From: Ruminiclostridium sufflavum DSM 19573
Lineage (GTDB): Bacteria; Bacillota; Clostridia; Acetivibrionales; DSM-1351
Direction of reading: 5' to 3'
Assembly: GCF_003208175.1 (NCBI RefSeq)
Contig: NZ_QKMR01000021.1
Coordinates: 1 to 64,000 of the forward strand
Length of the DNA: 64,000 nucleotides
The notes beneath the pieces were generated by a model. That model was not told where the DNA came from. It made no database searches and saw nothing but the letters and a program-made list of their open reading frames with translations. This document shows, piece by piece, positions 16,107 to 24,428 of the stretch (its first letter is position 1; the number at the start of each line of letters is the position of its first letter). The position numbers and the translations under genes were made by a program.

Positions 16107-16973
16107 ATGATGTCAGCGAAGAGGGCAGTAAAGTTTGTGTTGATGTGGATGGGATTGGCCATATTGTTCAATCTGGGAATTTTGTATTTTGAAGGGTCGG
16201 GAAAAGCATTACAGTTCCTTGGAGGCTATATTATTGAATTGAGTCTCAGTGTGGACAATTTATTTGTATTTCTGATGATTTTCACAAGCTTTGGGGTAAA
16301 GAAGGAATATCAGCGAAGGACTTTGAACTATGGTATATATGGTGCCATAGTGCTAAGGGCCTTATTTATTCTGCTGGGAATAAAAGTTGTAAACAGTATC
16401 CATTGGATATTGTATATATTTGGATTGATTTTGATTTTCAGTGGATTTAAAATGATGTTCGGGCATGATGACAATAAGGACTATACGGATAGTAAGGTCT
16501 TGAAGGTAATGAAAAAGTTTATTCCTGTTACAGACATAATGCATGAGGAAAAGTTTTTTGTAAGGCAGAATGCTAAACTTTATGCCACACCGCTTTTTGC
16601 AATTTTGATAATTATTGAATCATCTGATATTTTATTTGCTATTGACTCAATACCTGCTGTTTTTTCCATATCCACAGATCCGTTTATAGTGTATACTTCA
16701 AATATTTTTGCTATTCTGGGGCTTAGAAGCTTATACTTTGTACTCAATGCCTTGCAGGAAAAATTCAGATATGTTAAAATCGGTGTTGCTTTAATATTGA
16801 TGTTTACCGGGGTAAAGCTGGGGATTTTATTCTTCGATATAGAAATTCCTATTGTAATTTCACTTATTACTATATTTGCTTTATTGGCAGGAAGTATTAT
16901 TGTTTCTCTTATAGTTACCGGAAAGGAAGATAAGAAAGAGGCAGAGGTTGAGCTTAAAAGGGTTGATCTTTAA
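16107..16973 (+). CDS. TerC/Alx-family integral membrane protein, probable Mn2+ exporter
   Basis: 288 aa, about eight hydrophobic segments. It carries the TerC signatures: a membrane-embedded acidic motif in LSLSVDNLFVFLMIF near residue 50 and ESSDILFAIDSIPAVF near 172-187. Homologues move or control manganese at the cytoplasmic membrane, some to metallate exported proteins. The start is fixed by AGGAGG. The gene is controlled by the preceding riboswitch and has its own terminator, so it is monocistronic. Confidence 0.87.
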   Translation: MMSAKRAVKFVLMWMGLAILFNLGILYFEGSGKALQFLGGYIIELSLSVDNLFVFLMIFTSFGVKKEYQRRTLNYGIYGAIVLRALFILLGIKVVNSIHWILYIFGLILIFSGFKMMFGHDDNKDYTDSKVLKVMKKFIPVTDIMHEEKFFVRQNAKLYATPLFAILIIIESSDILFAIDSIPAVFSISTDPFIVYTSNIFAILGLRSLYFVLNALQEKFRYVKIGVALILMFTGVKLGILFFDIEIPIVISLITIFALLAGSIIVSLIVTGKEDKKEAEVELKRVDL

Positions 16974-16999
16974 CTTTAAATTACAGATAAAATATATTA

Positions 17000-17042
17000 A
17001 AAATAAACTCATGAGCGGTACAGGCCATGAGTTTATTTTTAT
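17000..17042 (+). terminator. Terminator of terC
   Basis: AAATAAACTCATG pairs with CATGAGTTTATTT across a 12-nt loop and is followed by TTTA. Confidence 0.8.
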
Positions 17043-17095
17043 AAATCATAAACAGTGTCGGTTTGCCAACAGAGTTAACCGGTATATATGATTTT

Positions 17096-17227
17096 TTAGC
17101 AGCAATCGTCACGATGGTTTCCGCAGAAGCAGCAGAATAGAATAATAAGAATTATTATTACCCATATTGTATCACCATCGCATAAGTTGCTAAAGCAATC
17201 ACCAAAACATCCACCTTTTTTTGACAT
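17096..17227 (-). CDS. Small cysteine-rich single-span membrane protein (43 aa)
   Basis: Begins MSKKGGCFGDCFSNLCDG, has a hydrophobic core (WVIIILIILFCCF) and ends NHRDDCC. It contains eight cysteines. A strong GGGAGGGAG box lies 10 nt before the ATG. The shape (short Gly/Cys head, one membrane segment, tiny tail) recalls YjcZ-like sporulation peptides of Firmicutes, though the similarity is in layout only. The gene is on the opposite strand to its neighbours. Confidence 0.65.
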   Translation of the reverse strand: MSKKGGCFGDCFSNLCDGDTIWVIIILIILFCCFCGNHRDDCC

Positions 17228-17457
17228 TACTTTGACACTCCCTCCCAAAATTAAATAAATTCAACGAAGAATTTCCAAGTCAAGTACACATAATGAACTT
17301 TAATACTTGTTAGAAATTAGTAATTACTTGGCTAATAATATAATATTCATGATGATATTAATTGTTACAAATTAAAAAAATAATATTGGGGCAGTATATT
17401 AGCAATATTAATTAAACTTAATATAATGAATTAGGAGCATACTTCTGAGGTATTTAA

Positions 17458-17847
17458 ATGAAATTATGCAAAAAAAAATCATCTCGCCATAAGAAAAATT
17501 GTGGTACGAAGCATTATGAAAAGATTGAGCTTGATGCCTACCTGCAGGATAATATACAAGGGATAAACTTTAATAATTTTATAGGAAGAACTGTCACTAT
17601 ATACGTAAACTGCGGGGGACCGGCGGGCAGCGGATTTACGGGAGTATTAATGGGACTGAATTCTACATATGTAAGTTTGCTTGTTTTGCCGTCTACACCG
17701 CCGTCCTGTTCCTTGAGCAGTGAATGTTCTGCAGCAAGGGAGAATACTCTTATCTGCTCGTCATGCCCTTTTAATGATAATGCTGCATTGGGAGCAGTGG
17801 CAGAAATTGCAGTATCCTGTATAGTGGCATTTTGCCATAACAATTAG
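17458..17847 (+). CDS. Hypothetical protein, possible spore-surface protein
   Basis: 129 aa. The N-terminus is strongly basic with several Cys and Lys (CKKKSSRHKKNC). It is followed by a segment (about 35-80) reading INFNNFIGRTVTIYVNCGG...GVLMGLNSTYVSLL, which looks like a small beta barrel, and a Cys-rich C-terminal third. A GAGG box precedes the ATG. Proteins with this fold and composition occur in clostridial spore coats, but I do not recognise a named family. It lies next to the small Cys-rich membrane peptide on the other strand. Confidence 0.65.
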   Translation: MKLCKKKSSRHKKNCGTKHYEKIELDAYLQDNIQGINFNNFIGRTVTIYVNCGGPAGSGFTGVLMGLNSTYVSLLVLPSTPPSCSLSSECSAARENTLICSSCPFNDNAALGAVAEIAVSCIVAFCHNN

Positions 17848-17890
17848 TTGTATCATAAACTGTGATTTGTGTTACAATTACATAGGGAAA

Positions 17891-17975
17891 TTTTTTGGAG
17901 AGCAAATGGGTATTCTGTTTGAAACAGCTTGATTATTAAGAGGCTCCAAAAAGCTCCGGGGTATAAATCACCGGA
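17891..17975 (+). other. Structured RNA leader upstream of cca
   Basis: Three nested or adjacent pairings: TTTTTGGAG (17892-17900) with CTCCAAAAA (17944-17952); inside it CTGTTT / AAACAG (17915-17927); then CCGG...CCGG (17956-17974). No riboswitch class or T-box motif was recognised. It could be a leader or the hairpin terminator region of the previous gene. Confidence 0.4.
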
Positions 17976-18072
17976 ATTAATATTTATAATACATAGCGGA
18001 AGTTAAGAATCAGGATTTATATTAATTACATATTTGCAAGCCTGTAAATCTATTACAAAAAGAGGATATAAT

Positions 18073-19416
18073 ATGAATTACGCACGACAAATTACTTTCC
18101 CTGATAATGTGAATTATATAATAATGAAGCTGAATTCATACGGCTTTGATGCCTTTGCAGTGGGAGGCTGTGTCAGAGACAGCATTCTGGGCAGGATTCC
18201 AAACGATTGGGATATTACGACAAATGCTCTTCCGGAGGATATTAAAAATATATTTGAAAGAACATATGATACCGGTATAAAGCATGGGACTGTGAGTGTC
18301 GGCATTGAAGATGCGCATATAGAGGTTACAACATATCGCATAGATGGAGAGTACTCTGACAACAGAAGACCTGACAGCGTAAGGTTTACCTCCAGCCTCA
18401 GAGAGGATTTGGCAAGGCGGGACTTTACGGTAAATTCAATAGCCTACCATCCTGAAAAAGGCATAATTGATTTTTTTGAAGGGCTGAAGGATTTGGAGAA
18501 TTGTAGGATAAGAGCTGTCGGAGATGCAAGCCTCCGCTTTAGGGAGGATGCTTTAAGAATGCTTAGGGCCGTCCGCTTCAGTGCGCAGCTGGGATTTGGC
18601 ATTGAAAAGTCTACTTACGCTTCCATTAAGGGAAACGCCGGTTTGATTGTGAATATAAGCAATGAGAGGATAAGAGATGAGCTTAACAAGATTCTGGTTT
18701 CTCAAAATCCAATGCATTTTGACTGCTTATATCACACAGGGCTTTTAAAATATATAATGCCGGAGTTTATGATATGCTATGAGACAGGGCAGAATAACCC
18801 TTACCATGTATATAATGTTGCTTCACACATTTTACATACTGTAAAATATGTGAAGAATACCAGTATTCTCAGATGGACAATGCTTCTTCATGATATAGGA
18901 AAGCCTGCACAGAAGACAACGGATGATAATGGAATAGATCATTTCTACGGACATCAGAAGGCTTCGGCGGATATCGCAGGTAATATCCTGAACAGGCTTA
19001 GATTTGACAAGGATTCAATAAAGAAAATTGTAAGGCTTATTGTTTATCATGATACTGATATATCTGATAATGAAAAAGCAATAAGGAAATTAATAGGTAA
19101 GGTGGGTGAAGCTTCATTTCTTGATTTGACAGAAGTTCAAAGAGCTGATGCAATGGGCCAGAATAGAGAGTATCTTGAAAAAAGGCTGCTGCAATTAGAA
19201 AATATTGTAAATATATATAATAAAATAATGGGCGACAAGCATTGCCTGAGCAAAAAGGACATGGCTGTTAACGGACATGACCTGATGGCTATAGGTATGG
19301 AGCCGGGCAAAGAGTTAAATAATATGCTTAACTATTTACTGGATTGTGTTCTGGACAGTCCGGAGCTCAATAATAAGCAAAAGTTAACTGAAATAGCAAA
19401 GAATAAAATGGGATAA
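18073..19416 (+). CDS. cca: CCA-adding enzyme / tRNA nucleotidyltransferase
   Basis: 447 aa. It has the class II nucleotidyltransferase motif GGCVRDSILGRIPNDWDI, in which the DxD is DWD, and the neck region RRDFTVNSIAYHP. An HD domain follows (MLLHDIGKPAQK...HFYGHQ), as in CCA-adding enzymes and poly(A)-polymerase-like proteins. It restores the 3' CCA of tRNAs. Both tRNA-Gly genes in this window encode CCA, so its role for them would be repair. The frame extends 13 codons upstream, but AGAGGATATAAT precedes ATG 18073. Confidence 0.9.
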   Translation: MNYARQITFPDNVNYIIMKLNSYGFDAFAVGGCVRDSILGRIPNDWDITTNALPEDIKNIFERTYDTGIKHGTVSVGIEDAHIEVTTYRIDGEYSDNRRPDSVRFTSSLREDLARRDFTVNSIAYHPEKGIIDFFEGLKDLENCRIRAVGDASLRFREDALRMLRAVRFSAQLGFGIEKSTYASIKGNAGLIVNISNERIRDELNKILVSQNPMHFDCLYHTGLLKYIMPEFMICYETGQNNPYHVYNVASHILHTVKYVKNTSILRWTMLLHDIGKPAQKTTDDNGIDHFYGHQKASADIAGNILNRLRFDKDSIKKIVRLIVYHDTDISDNEKAIRKLIGKVGEASFLDLTEVQRADAMGQNREYLEKRLLQLENIVNIYNKIMGDKHCLSKKDMAVNGHDLMAIGMEPGKELNNMLNYLLDCVLDSPELNNKQKLTEIAKNKMG

Positions 19417-19429
19417 GGAGTTGGACAAG

Positions 19430-20161
19430 TTGACAGGCCTTGGTACGATAGTAAATACAGGAGCAGTAATTGCAGGAGGTGCGGCAGGATATTTTCTGAA
19501 AAAGGGAATTCCTGAAAAATACAAGCAGACAGTTATGCAGGGAATTGGACTTTCTGTATTGTTCATAGGAATTTCAGGTACTATTAAAGAAATGGTTACG
19601 GTAGTTAATGGTAACAAGTTGGACAGGCAGTTTATTATGCTGATGATTTTCAGCCTTGTTACAGGTGGTATAATAGGTGAATTTCTAAGAATTGAAAAGC
19701 GGCTGGAGAATATAGGAGATTGGATTCAAAGCAAGATTCCCGCAAAGGGAGGCTCTTTTTCTGAGGGCTTTGTATCTGCAAGCCTTCTGTTTTGCGTGGG
19801 AGCTATGGCTGTAGTAGGTGCATTGGAAGATGGTCTTACCGGAAGTACCTCTACTTTGTTTGCAAAATCGATACTTGACGGTGTAACGGCAGTCATTTTC
19901 GGAGCTACCTTGGGAATAGGAGTGGCCTTTTCCTCGGTATCAATATTGGTGTACCAAGGCTGCATAACTATAATGGCAGGCTTCGTAAAACCGTGGCTAA
20001 CGGATACTGTGGTCTCCCAGATGTCCTTGATAGGAGGTATATTGATTTTTGCTATTGGCTTAAATCTTCTTGAGATAAAAAAAATCAAAATAGGAAATCT
20101 TCTGCCAGCCGTCTTCATTCCTATAATATATTACATATTTAAAAATTTATTTGGCTTCTGA
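19430..20161 (+). CDS. DUF554 family membrane protein
   Basis: 243 aa with about seven hydrophobic segments. It starts LGTIVNTGAVIAGGAAG, the typical beginning of DUF554 (YdfK-like) proteins, and contains the GAMAVVGALEDGLTG motif near the middle. Function is unknown; transport has been proposed for the family. TTG 19430 is chosen because AAGGAG lies nine bases before it; TTG 19421 would be too close. It follows cca by 13 nt and is probably co-transcribed with it. Confidence 0.85.
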   Translation: MTGLGTIVNTGAVIAGGAAGYFLKKGIPEKYKQTVMQGIGLSVLFIGISGTIKEMVTVVNGNKLDRQFIMLMIFSLVTGGIIGEFLRIEKRLENIGDWIQSKIPAKGGSFSEGFVSASLLFCVGAMAVVGALEDGLTGSTSTLFAKSILDGVTAVIFGATLGIGVAFSSVSILVYQGCITIMAGFVKPWLTDTVVSQMSLIGGILIFAIGLNLLEIKKIKIGNLLPAVFIPIIYYIFKNLFGF

Positions 20162-20206
20162 ATGCTGCTTCGACAAGGAGAGAGGCATTGGACTGCGGGT
20201 TTTTCG

Positions 20207-20240
20207 GGATGGATTATGCCGTATAATCCATCCTAAAATA
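20207..20240. terminator. Bidirectional hairpin between convergent genes
   Basis: Perfect 11-bp stem GGATGGATTAT / ATAATCCATCC with a 5-nt loop, placed at the convergent 3' ends of the DUF554 gene and bioY. The T-runs are poor on both sides. Confidence 0.65.
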
Positions 20241-20775
20241 ATTTGGCTTTAATCAACTGGTTGCGGATTTTGGGACCTAAATATGCGGCAATAAGAATTT
20301 TAATAAGGTCTCCGGGGATAAAAGGGAATACACCTGCGGCAAATGCGGCGCCAATTGACATATCAGCCTGATAGGACAGCCATACTGTTCCGAAGAGATA
20401 GCATATGGAGGCGCCAAATACCATACCTATAATGCATAAATACCTTTTAGCAATAAATTTATCTATAAAAGCTCCCGCAATCAAGGCCATAAATATAAAG
20501 CCCACCAGATATCCTCCCGTAGGGCCCAAAAGCTTGGCCGGACCGCCGGTGAAGCCGGAAAAAACCGGAACTCCTGCAAAGCCTGTTAACATATATATTA
20601 TGTAGCTTACTGTTCCCTTTTTCATACCCAGTGCATAAAGGACAAAATATATTGCCAGATTGGTAAGTGAAATGGGAACTACACCTACAGGTAACGAGAG
20701 AGGCCCCAAGAGGCAGATTACTGCGGACATGATTCCTATAAATGCCATTTTAAAAATCTTAGACTTTTTTTCCAT
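20233..20775 (-). CDS. bioY: BioY, biotin ECF transporter substrate-binding subunit
   Basis: 180 aa, six predicted membrane helices, full length for BioY. Family motifs are visible: GPLSLPVGVVPISLTNLAIY near the N-terminus, TGFAGVPVFSGFTGG, GPTGGYLVGF and FIPGDLIKILIA. It captures biotin and works with an energy-coupling module (EcfA/A'/T) not present here. The longer frame starting at 20823 is rejected because GGAGAA lies just before ATG 20775. No biotin synthesis genes adjoin it, so the organism may rely on uptake. Its promoter carries a probable BirA operator. Confidence 0.9.
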   Translation of the reverse strand: MEKKSKIFKMAFIGIMSAVICLLGPLSLPVGVVPISLTNLAIYFVLYALGMKKGTVSYIIYMLTGFAGVPVFSGFTGGPAKLLGPTGGYLVGFIFMALIAGAFIDKFIAKRYLCIIGMVFGASICYLFGTVWLSYQADMSIGAAFAAGVFPFIPGDLIKILIAAYLGPKIRNQLIKAKLF

Positions 20776-20822
20776 TGTTTTTCTCCAATTCAATGATTTA
20801 TTATAATTATTTAACGGTTTCA

Positions 20823-20877
20823 AGTATATAGGAGAAGAACAATATTGTCAACTTGATTTGATATTAAGGTTGACAAT
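20823..20877 (-). promoter_or_regulatory. bioY promoter with BirA-like operator
   Basis: On the - strand: -35 TTGACA (20851-20846), 17-nt spacer, -10 TATACT (20828-20823). A perfect 9-bp inverted repeat ATTGTCAAC...GTTGACAAT (arms 20844-20852 and 20869-20877, 16-nt gap) overlaps the -35 box. Two half-sites of TTGTnAAC type about 16 nt apart are characteristic of BirA binding in Firmicutes. Confidence 0.7.
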
Positions 20878-21002
20878 TACCGAAAGCTGATTATATGCAA
20901 AATATCTTGAAGGGTGCTTTTCATTAAAAGCATAATTTAACTGAACTCAGTGATTTGAAGGCTTAGAGGACGGAAATTGAAAATTTAAAATTAAAAAATG
21001 TG

Positions 21003-21031
21003 TTGACAAAACCTTAAGCGATATGTATAAT
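21003..21031 (+). promoter_or_regulatory. tRNA promoter
   Basis: Consensus TTGACA (21003-21008), 17-nt spacer and TATAAT (21026-21031), 20 nt ahead of the first tRNA. Confidence 0.85.
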
Positions 21032-21051
21032 AACATTTGCGTGAAGGTCAT

Positions 21052-21126
21052 GCGGGTTTAACTCAGTGGTAGAGTGTCACCTTGCCAAGGTGAAAGTCGA
21101 GAGTTCGAATCTCTTAACCCGCTCCA
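21052..21126 (+). tRNA. tRNA-Gly (GCC)
   Basis: 75 nt including the encoded CCA. Acceptor GCGGGTT / AACCCGC, anticodon stem TCACC / GGTGA with loop TTGCCAA (anticodon GCC), T arm GAGAGTTCGAATCTC. Confidence 0.95.
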
Positions 21127-21158
21127 TTATATTTTAATAAGTTTATTTTCCGGAGTGT

Positions 21159-21233
<75 letters not shown>

Positions 21234-21234
21234 T

Positions 21235-21271
21235 AAAAAAGGAACTATTCTGAAGAGGATAGTTCCTTTTT
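21235..21271 (+). terminator. Terminator of the tRNA-Gly pair
   Basis: AAAAGGAACTAT pairs with ATAGTTCCTTTT, 10-nt loop, T-run at the end. Confidence 0.85.
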
Positions 21272-21423
21272 GTTGATAATAATAAGACATACAGCTTGTA
21301 ATTGCTGATTTATCTGGCGTAGAAGGATAAAGCACTTTAAAATTATCGAATACTGTGTTTCCTTTTTACTACAGGTATTATATAATACAAGAGTATATAT
21401 TGAAGGAATTGAGGTGCTTTCTG

Positions 21424-22374
21424 GTGTTTTCTGTAACCATAAAAGAAATAATGCAGGAGTTTCAGTTAGAAGAGCTGACAGGATGCAAAAATTATGAGGA
21501 GGTAGAAATATCTTCAGCGGATGTCAACAGGCCGGGATTGCAGCTGGCAGGATATATGGAGTATTTTGGAACAGACAGAATGCAGATTATCGGTAAGGGT
21601 GAAACGGCATATTTAATGCAGCTGAGAGAGAGTGAAAGATACAGAAGGCTGGATAGCTTCTTTAAATGCGGATTCCCCTGTATGGTTGTTGCAAGAGGAC
21701 TCGGTGTTTTCCCGGAAATGATTGAGGTAGGGAAAAAGTACAATATACCGGTACTCAGGACAGATGATATTACCTCCAGATTTATGAGCGGTGTAATCAG
21801 GTATCTCAACGTGCAGCTGGCTCCCAGAACAAGTATGCATGGTGTGCTTGTAGAGGTTTACGGGGAAGGTATTCTTATACTTGGTGAGAGTGGTGTCGGC
21901 AAGAGTGAGATTGCTCTTGAGCTGGTAAAAAGAGGACATCGTCTTGTAGCCGATGATAATGTCGAGATAAGGAAGGTATCAGATAAGTCGCTGGTAGGTA
22001 CAGCTCCTGATATAATAAGGCATTTCATTGAAATCAGAGGAATTGGTATATTAGATGTAAAAAATTTATATGGTGTGGGTTCTGTCAAGATGACAGAGAA
22101 TATAAATCTTGTTATTAAGCTGGAGCACTGGAATGACAAAAAGGTTTACGACAGGCTGGGGCTTGAGGATGAATATACAGAGGTATTGGGATTGACCGTT
22201 CCATGCCTGACTATTCCTGTCAGCCCGGGAAGAAATCTGGCTATCATTGTTGAAGTGGCGGCAATGAACAACAGACAGAAAAAAATGGGTTATAATGCGG
22301 CACAGGCATTGAGTGAAAGAGTTCTGGGCAATATTAACAAGAATACTGAATTTAAAGAAACGAGAAATATCTGA
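21424..22374 (+). CDS. hprK: HPr kinase/phosphorylase
   Basis: 316 aa. It phosphorylates and dephosphorylates Ser46 of HPr according to the metabolic state, driving CcpA-dependent catabolite control. The Walker A motif GESGVGKS is at 154-161 and the family signature EIRGIGILDV follows about 45 residues later. The N-terminal domain MFSVTIKEIMQEFQLE is typical. GTG 21424 has GAGGTG eight bases upstream and gives the usual length; the frame extends 23 codons further. It heads a cluster with the PHP phosphatase, murB, rapZ and yvcK. A probable partner HPr is at the far end of the window. Confidence 0.92.
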   Translation: MFSVTIKEIMQEFQLEELTGCKNYEEVEISSADVNRPGLQLAGYMEYFGTDRMQIIGKGETAYLMQLRESERYRRLDSFFKCGFPCMVVARGLGVFPEMIEVGKKYNIPVLRTDDITSRFMSGVIRYLNVQLAPRTSMHGVLVEVYGEGILILGESGVGKSEIALELVKRGHRLVADDNVEIRKVSDKSLVGTAPDIIRHFIEIRGIGILDVKNLYGVGSVKMTENINLVIKLEHWNDKKVYDRLGLEDEYTEVLGLTVPCLTIPVSPGRNLAIIVEVAAMNNRQKKMGYNAAQALSERVLGNINKNTEFKETRNI

Positions 22375-22405
22375 AGGATAAGAAAGGACTAAAGGGAGGC
22401 AGATA

Positions 22406-23146
22406 GTGAGGATAGTAGCAGATACGCATACTCATACTATTTCAAGCGGGCATGCATACAGTACAATTCAAGAGAATGCAAAAGAAGCATTTGCAAATGG
22501 AATACAAATGATTAATATGTCCGACCACGGTCCGGCTATGTCGGGTGCTCCATTTCGATATCACTTTGGCAATCTGGAGATAATTCCTGATTCTCTATAC
22601 GGTGTCAGAGTTTTAAAGGGCGTCGAACTGAATATTATGAATTACAGCGGAAAGGTAGATTTGGATGGCTACTATTTAGAAAAATTGGATTTAGTTCTGG
22701 CAAGCTATCATGATATTTGTATAAAGCCTGCAGCTATAGAAGAACATACGGCAGGAGCAATACACATTATATCTGATCCGTATATAGATGTGTTCGCGCA
22801 TCCGGGTAATCCCCAGTTCCAGATAGACATAGAAAAGGTGGTTAAAGCTGCAAGAGATTATAATAAGATTATTGAAATAAACAATCAGTCAGTTGTTGTA
22901 AGAAGGGGCAGTGAAAAAAATTGCCTTCAAATAGCCAGAATGTGCAAGAAATATGGAGTTAGAGTTACAACAGGAAGTGATGCGCATATAAGCTTCGGCA
23001 TAGGTAGGTTTGATTTTGTTGCTAAACTGCTGGAAGAGGCTGAAATGCCGGAGGAATTGGTAATTACCACTTCTTTGGGGAAAATGGAGGATTATCTGAT
23101 TGAGCGGAGGAAAAGAATTGGGAAGCCGGCTGGCCGTAAGTACTAA
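22406..23146 (+). CDS. PHP-domain phosphatase (YcdX-like)
   Basis: 246 aa, a complete PHP domain. The metal ligands are recognisable in order: DTHTHT near the start, MSDHGP near residue 40, GVELN near 73, SYHD near 100, FAHPGNP near 132 and GSDAH near 192. YcdX-type proteins bind a trinuclear zinc site and hydrolyse phosphoesters; the natural substrate is uncertain. GTG start with GGGAGG eight bases upstream. It lies between hprK and murB. Confidence 0.85.
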   Translation: MRIVADTHTHTISSGHAYSTIQENAKEAFANGIQMINMSDHGPAMSGAPFRYHFGNLEIIPDSLYGVRVLKGVELNIMNYSGKVDLDGYYLEKLDLVLASYHDICIKPAAIEEHTAGAIHIISDPYIDVFAHPGNPQFQIDIEKVVKAARDYNKIIEINNQSVVVRRGSEKNCLQIARMCKKYGVRVTTGSDAHISFGIGRFDFVAKLLEEAEMPEELVITTSLGKMEDYLIERRKRIGKPAGRKY

Positions 23147-23172
23147 AAACATATTAAGGCTGATATACTAAT

Positions 23173-23250
23173 ATTGACGGTTTGAGGCTGAAGCCCCCTA
23201 AGGTGGCTTAAAAGCTTAATTCGTTGTGAAGGCTTGATCCGGAATTGACT
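23173..23250 (-). repeat. R1 repeat, reverse copy upstream of murB
   Basis: Read on the - strand it runs AGTCAATTCCGGATCAAGCC, TTCACAACG, AATTAAGCTTTTAAGCC, AGGGGGCTTCAGCC and CCGTCAATAT, following the order of the reference copy at 10695-10836 but without the GACGAT palindrome. Confidence 0.55.
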
Positions 23251-23328
23251 TTAGTCAATTCCTGCCGGCTGGTTAATGCAGCTTTGGGATTTTGAAGCAA
23301 TTGGTTTTGAAGGGAGGAGTGCAGAGGA

Positions 23329-24249
23329 GTGAAAGAGGGAGAGCATATAAAAAAGCTTATTTCAATTTTAGGAGAGGGAAGAGTTTTAATTGATGAGCCT
23401 ATGAGCAGCCATACTTCGTTTAAGATAGGCGGACCGGCGGATGTTATGGTTGTACCTGACAGCAGCTTTAAAATTGCTGAGACAGTAAGATACTTTATCA
23501 GCTCAAAGATTCCTTATATGGTAATGGGTAACGGAACTAATCTTTTGGTATCAGATAAAGGCATTCGAGGAGCGGTTATTAAAATATATAATAATATGAA
23601 CAGCTATACCGTCAACGGTGAATTTATGGAGGCTGAGGCCGGAATGCTGATTTCTTCGGCTGCAAAAATTGCACTTCAAAATTCATTTTCAGGCTTGGAA
23701 TTTGCAGAAGGTATCCCCGGAACAATCGGAGGAGCCGTAACAATGAATGCGGGAGCTTATACCGGTGAAATGGCTATGATAGTTGAAAAAACAGAGTTTA
23801 TTGATGCAAATGGCAATATAATTACCGTAAAGGGTGCGGAACATGCTTTTGGCTATAGAACAAGCAGCATACAGAAAACAAAAGGGATTATTTTAAAAAC
23901 AAGCTTGAAGCTAAATTACGGTGACGGCAATAAAATAAAAGAGTTAATGGAGGACTTTAATTTCAGAAGAAAAGATAAGCAGCCTCTTGAGTGGCCAAGT
24001 GCCGGCAGTGTCTTTAAGCGGCCAAAGGGGCACTTTACAGGGAAGCTCATTGATGATTGCGGGCTCAGGGGATACAGTATCGGCGGTGCAAGGATTTCTG
24101 ACAAGCACAGCGGTTTTATTATCAATACAGGAGAGGCTTCCTGTAAGGATGTGCTTGAATTAATCGGATTTATTCAAGGCGCTGTAAAAGACAAGTTCAA
24201 TATCTGGCTTGAGCCTGAGCTCAGGATTATAGGAGATTTTGGCCAATAA
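23329..24249 (+). CDS. murB: UDP-N-acetylenolpyruvoylglucosamine reductase
   Basis: 306 aa, usual for the short MurB type. It reduces UDP-GlcNAc-enolpyruvate to UDP-MurNAc in peptidoglycan synthesis, in the cytosol, using FAD and NADPH. FAD-binding motifs HTSFKIGGPADVMV, MGNGTNLLV and GIPGTIGGAVTMNAGAY are present, as is the catalytic serine motif AGSVFKRP and the final Glu region LEPELRIIG. GTG start. A position between hprK and rapZ is common in Clostridia. Confidence 0.92.
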   Translation: MKEGEHIKKLISILGEGRVLIDEPMSSHTSFKIGGPADVMVVPDSSFKIAETVRYFISSKIPYMVMGNGTNLLVSDKGIRGAVIKIYNNMNSYTVNGEFMEAEAGMLISSAAKIALQNSFSGLEFAEGIPGTIGGAVTMNAGAYTGEMAMIVEKTEFIDANGNIITVKGAEHAFGYRTSSIQKTKGIILKTSLKLNYGDGNKIKELMEDFNFRRKDKQPLEWPSAGSVFKRPKGHFTGKLIDDCGLRGYSIGGARISDKHSGFIINTGEASCKDVLELIGFIQGAVKDKFNIWLEPELRIIGDFGQ

Positions 24250-24345
24250 CTAAGCTTACGGCGTTCAAGCAGGAAATGATTCCTGAATATAAAAGCTTCA
24301 AACGTTTTAGAATAATATATGCAGCTGAACTATCGGCCGATTGAA

Positions 24346-24371
24346 CCGGTTTTTAGCCGATGGTAATTGAC
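24346..24371 (+). repeat. R1 repeat, right-end fragment upstream of rapZ
   Basis: TTTTTAGCCGATGGTAATTGAC, the R1 right terminus with one change. It lies 58 nt before the rapZ start. Confidence 0.5.
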
Positions 24372-24428
24372 GGATTAACCTTTCAGAAAATTAAGGATTA
24401 TTACATGCGAAAGATTTGGAGGATACAA

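Noticed and set aside
17848-18072. T-box leader for cca
   Set aside because: No AGGGTGGNACCGCG-type antiterminator sequence is present.
24360-24428. N-terminal extension of rapZ
   Set aside because: The extra 23 codons lie within the R1 fragment and the strong ribosome site is just before ATG 24429.
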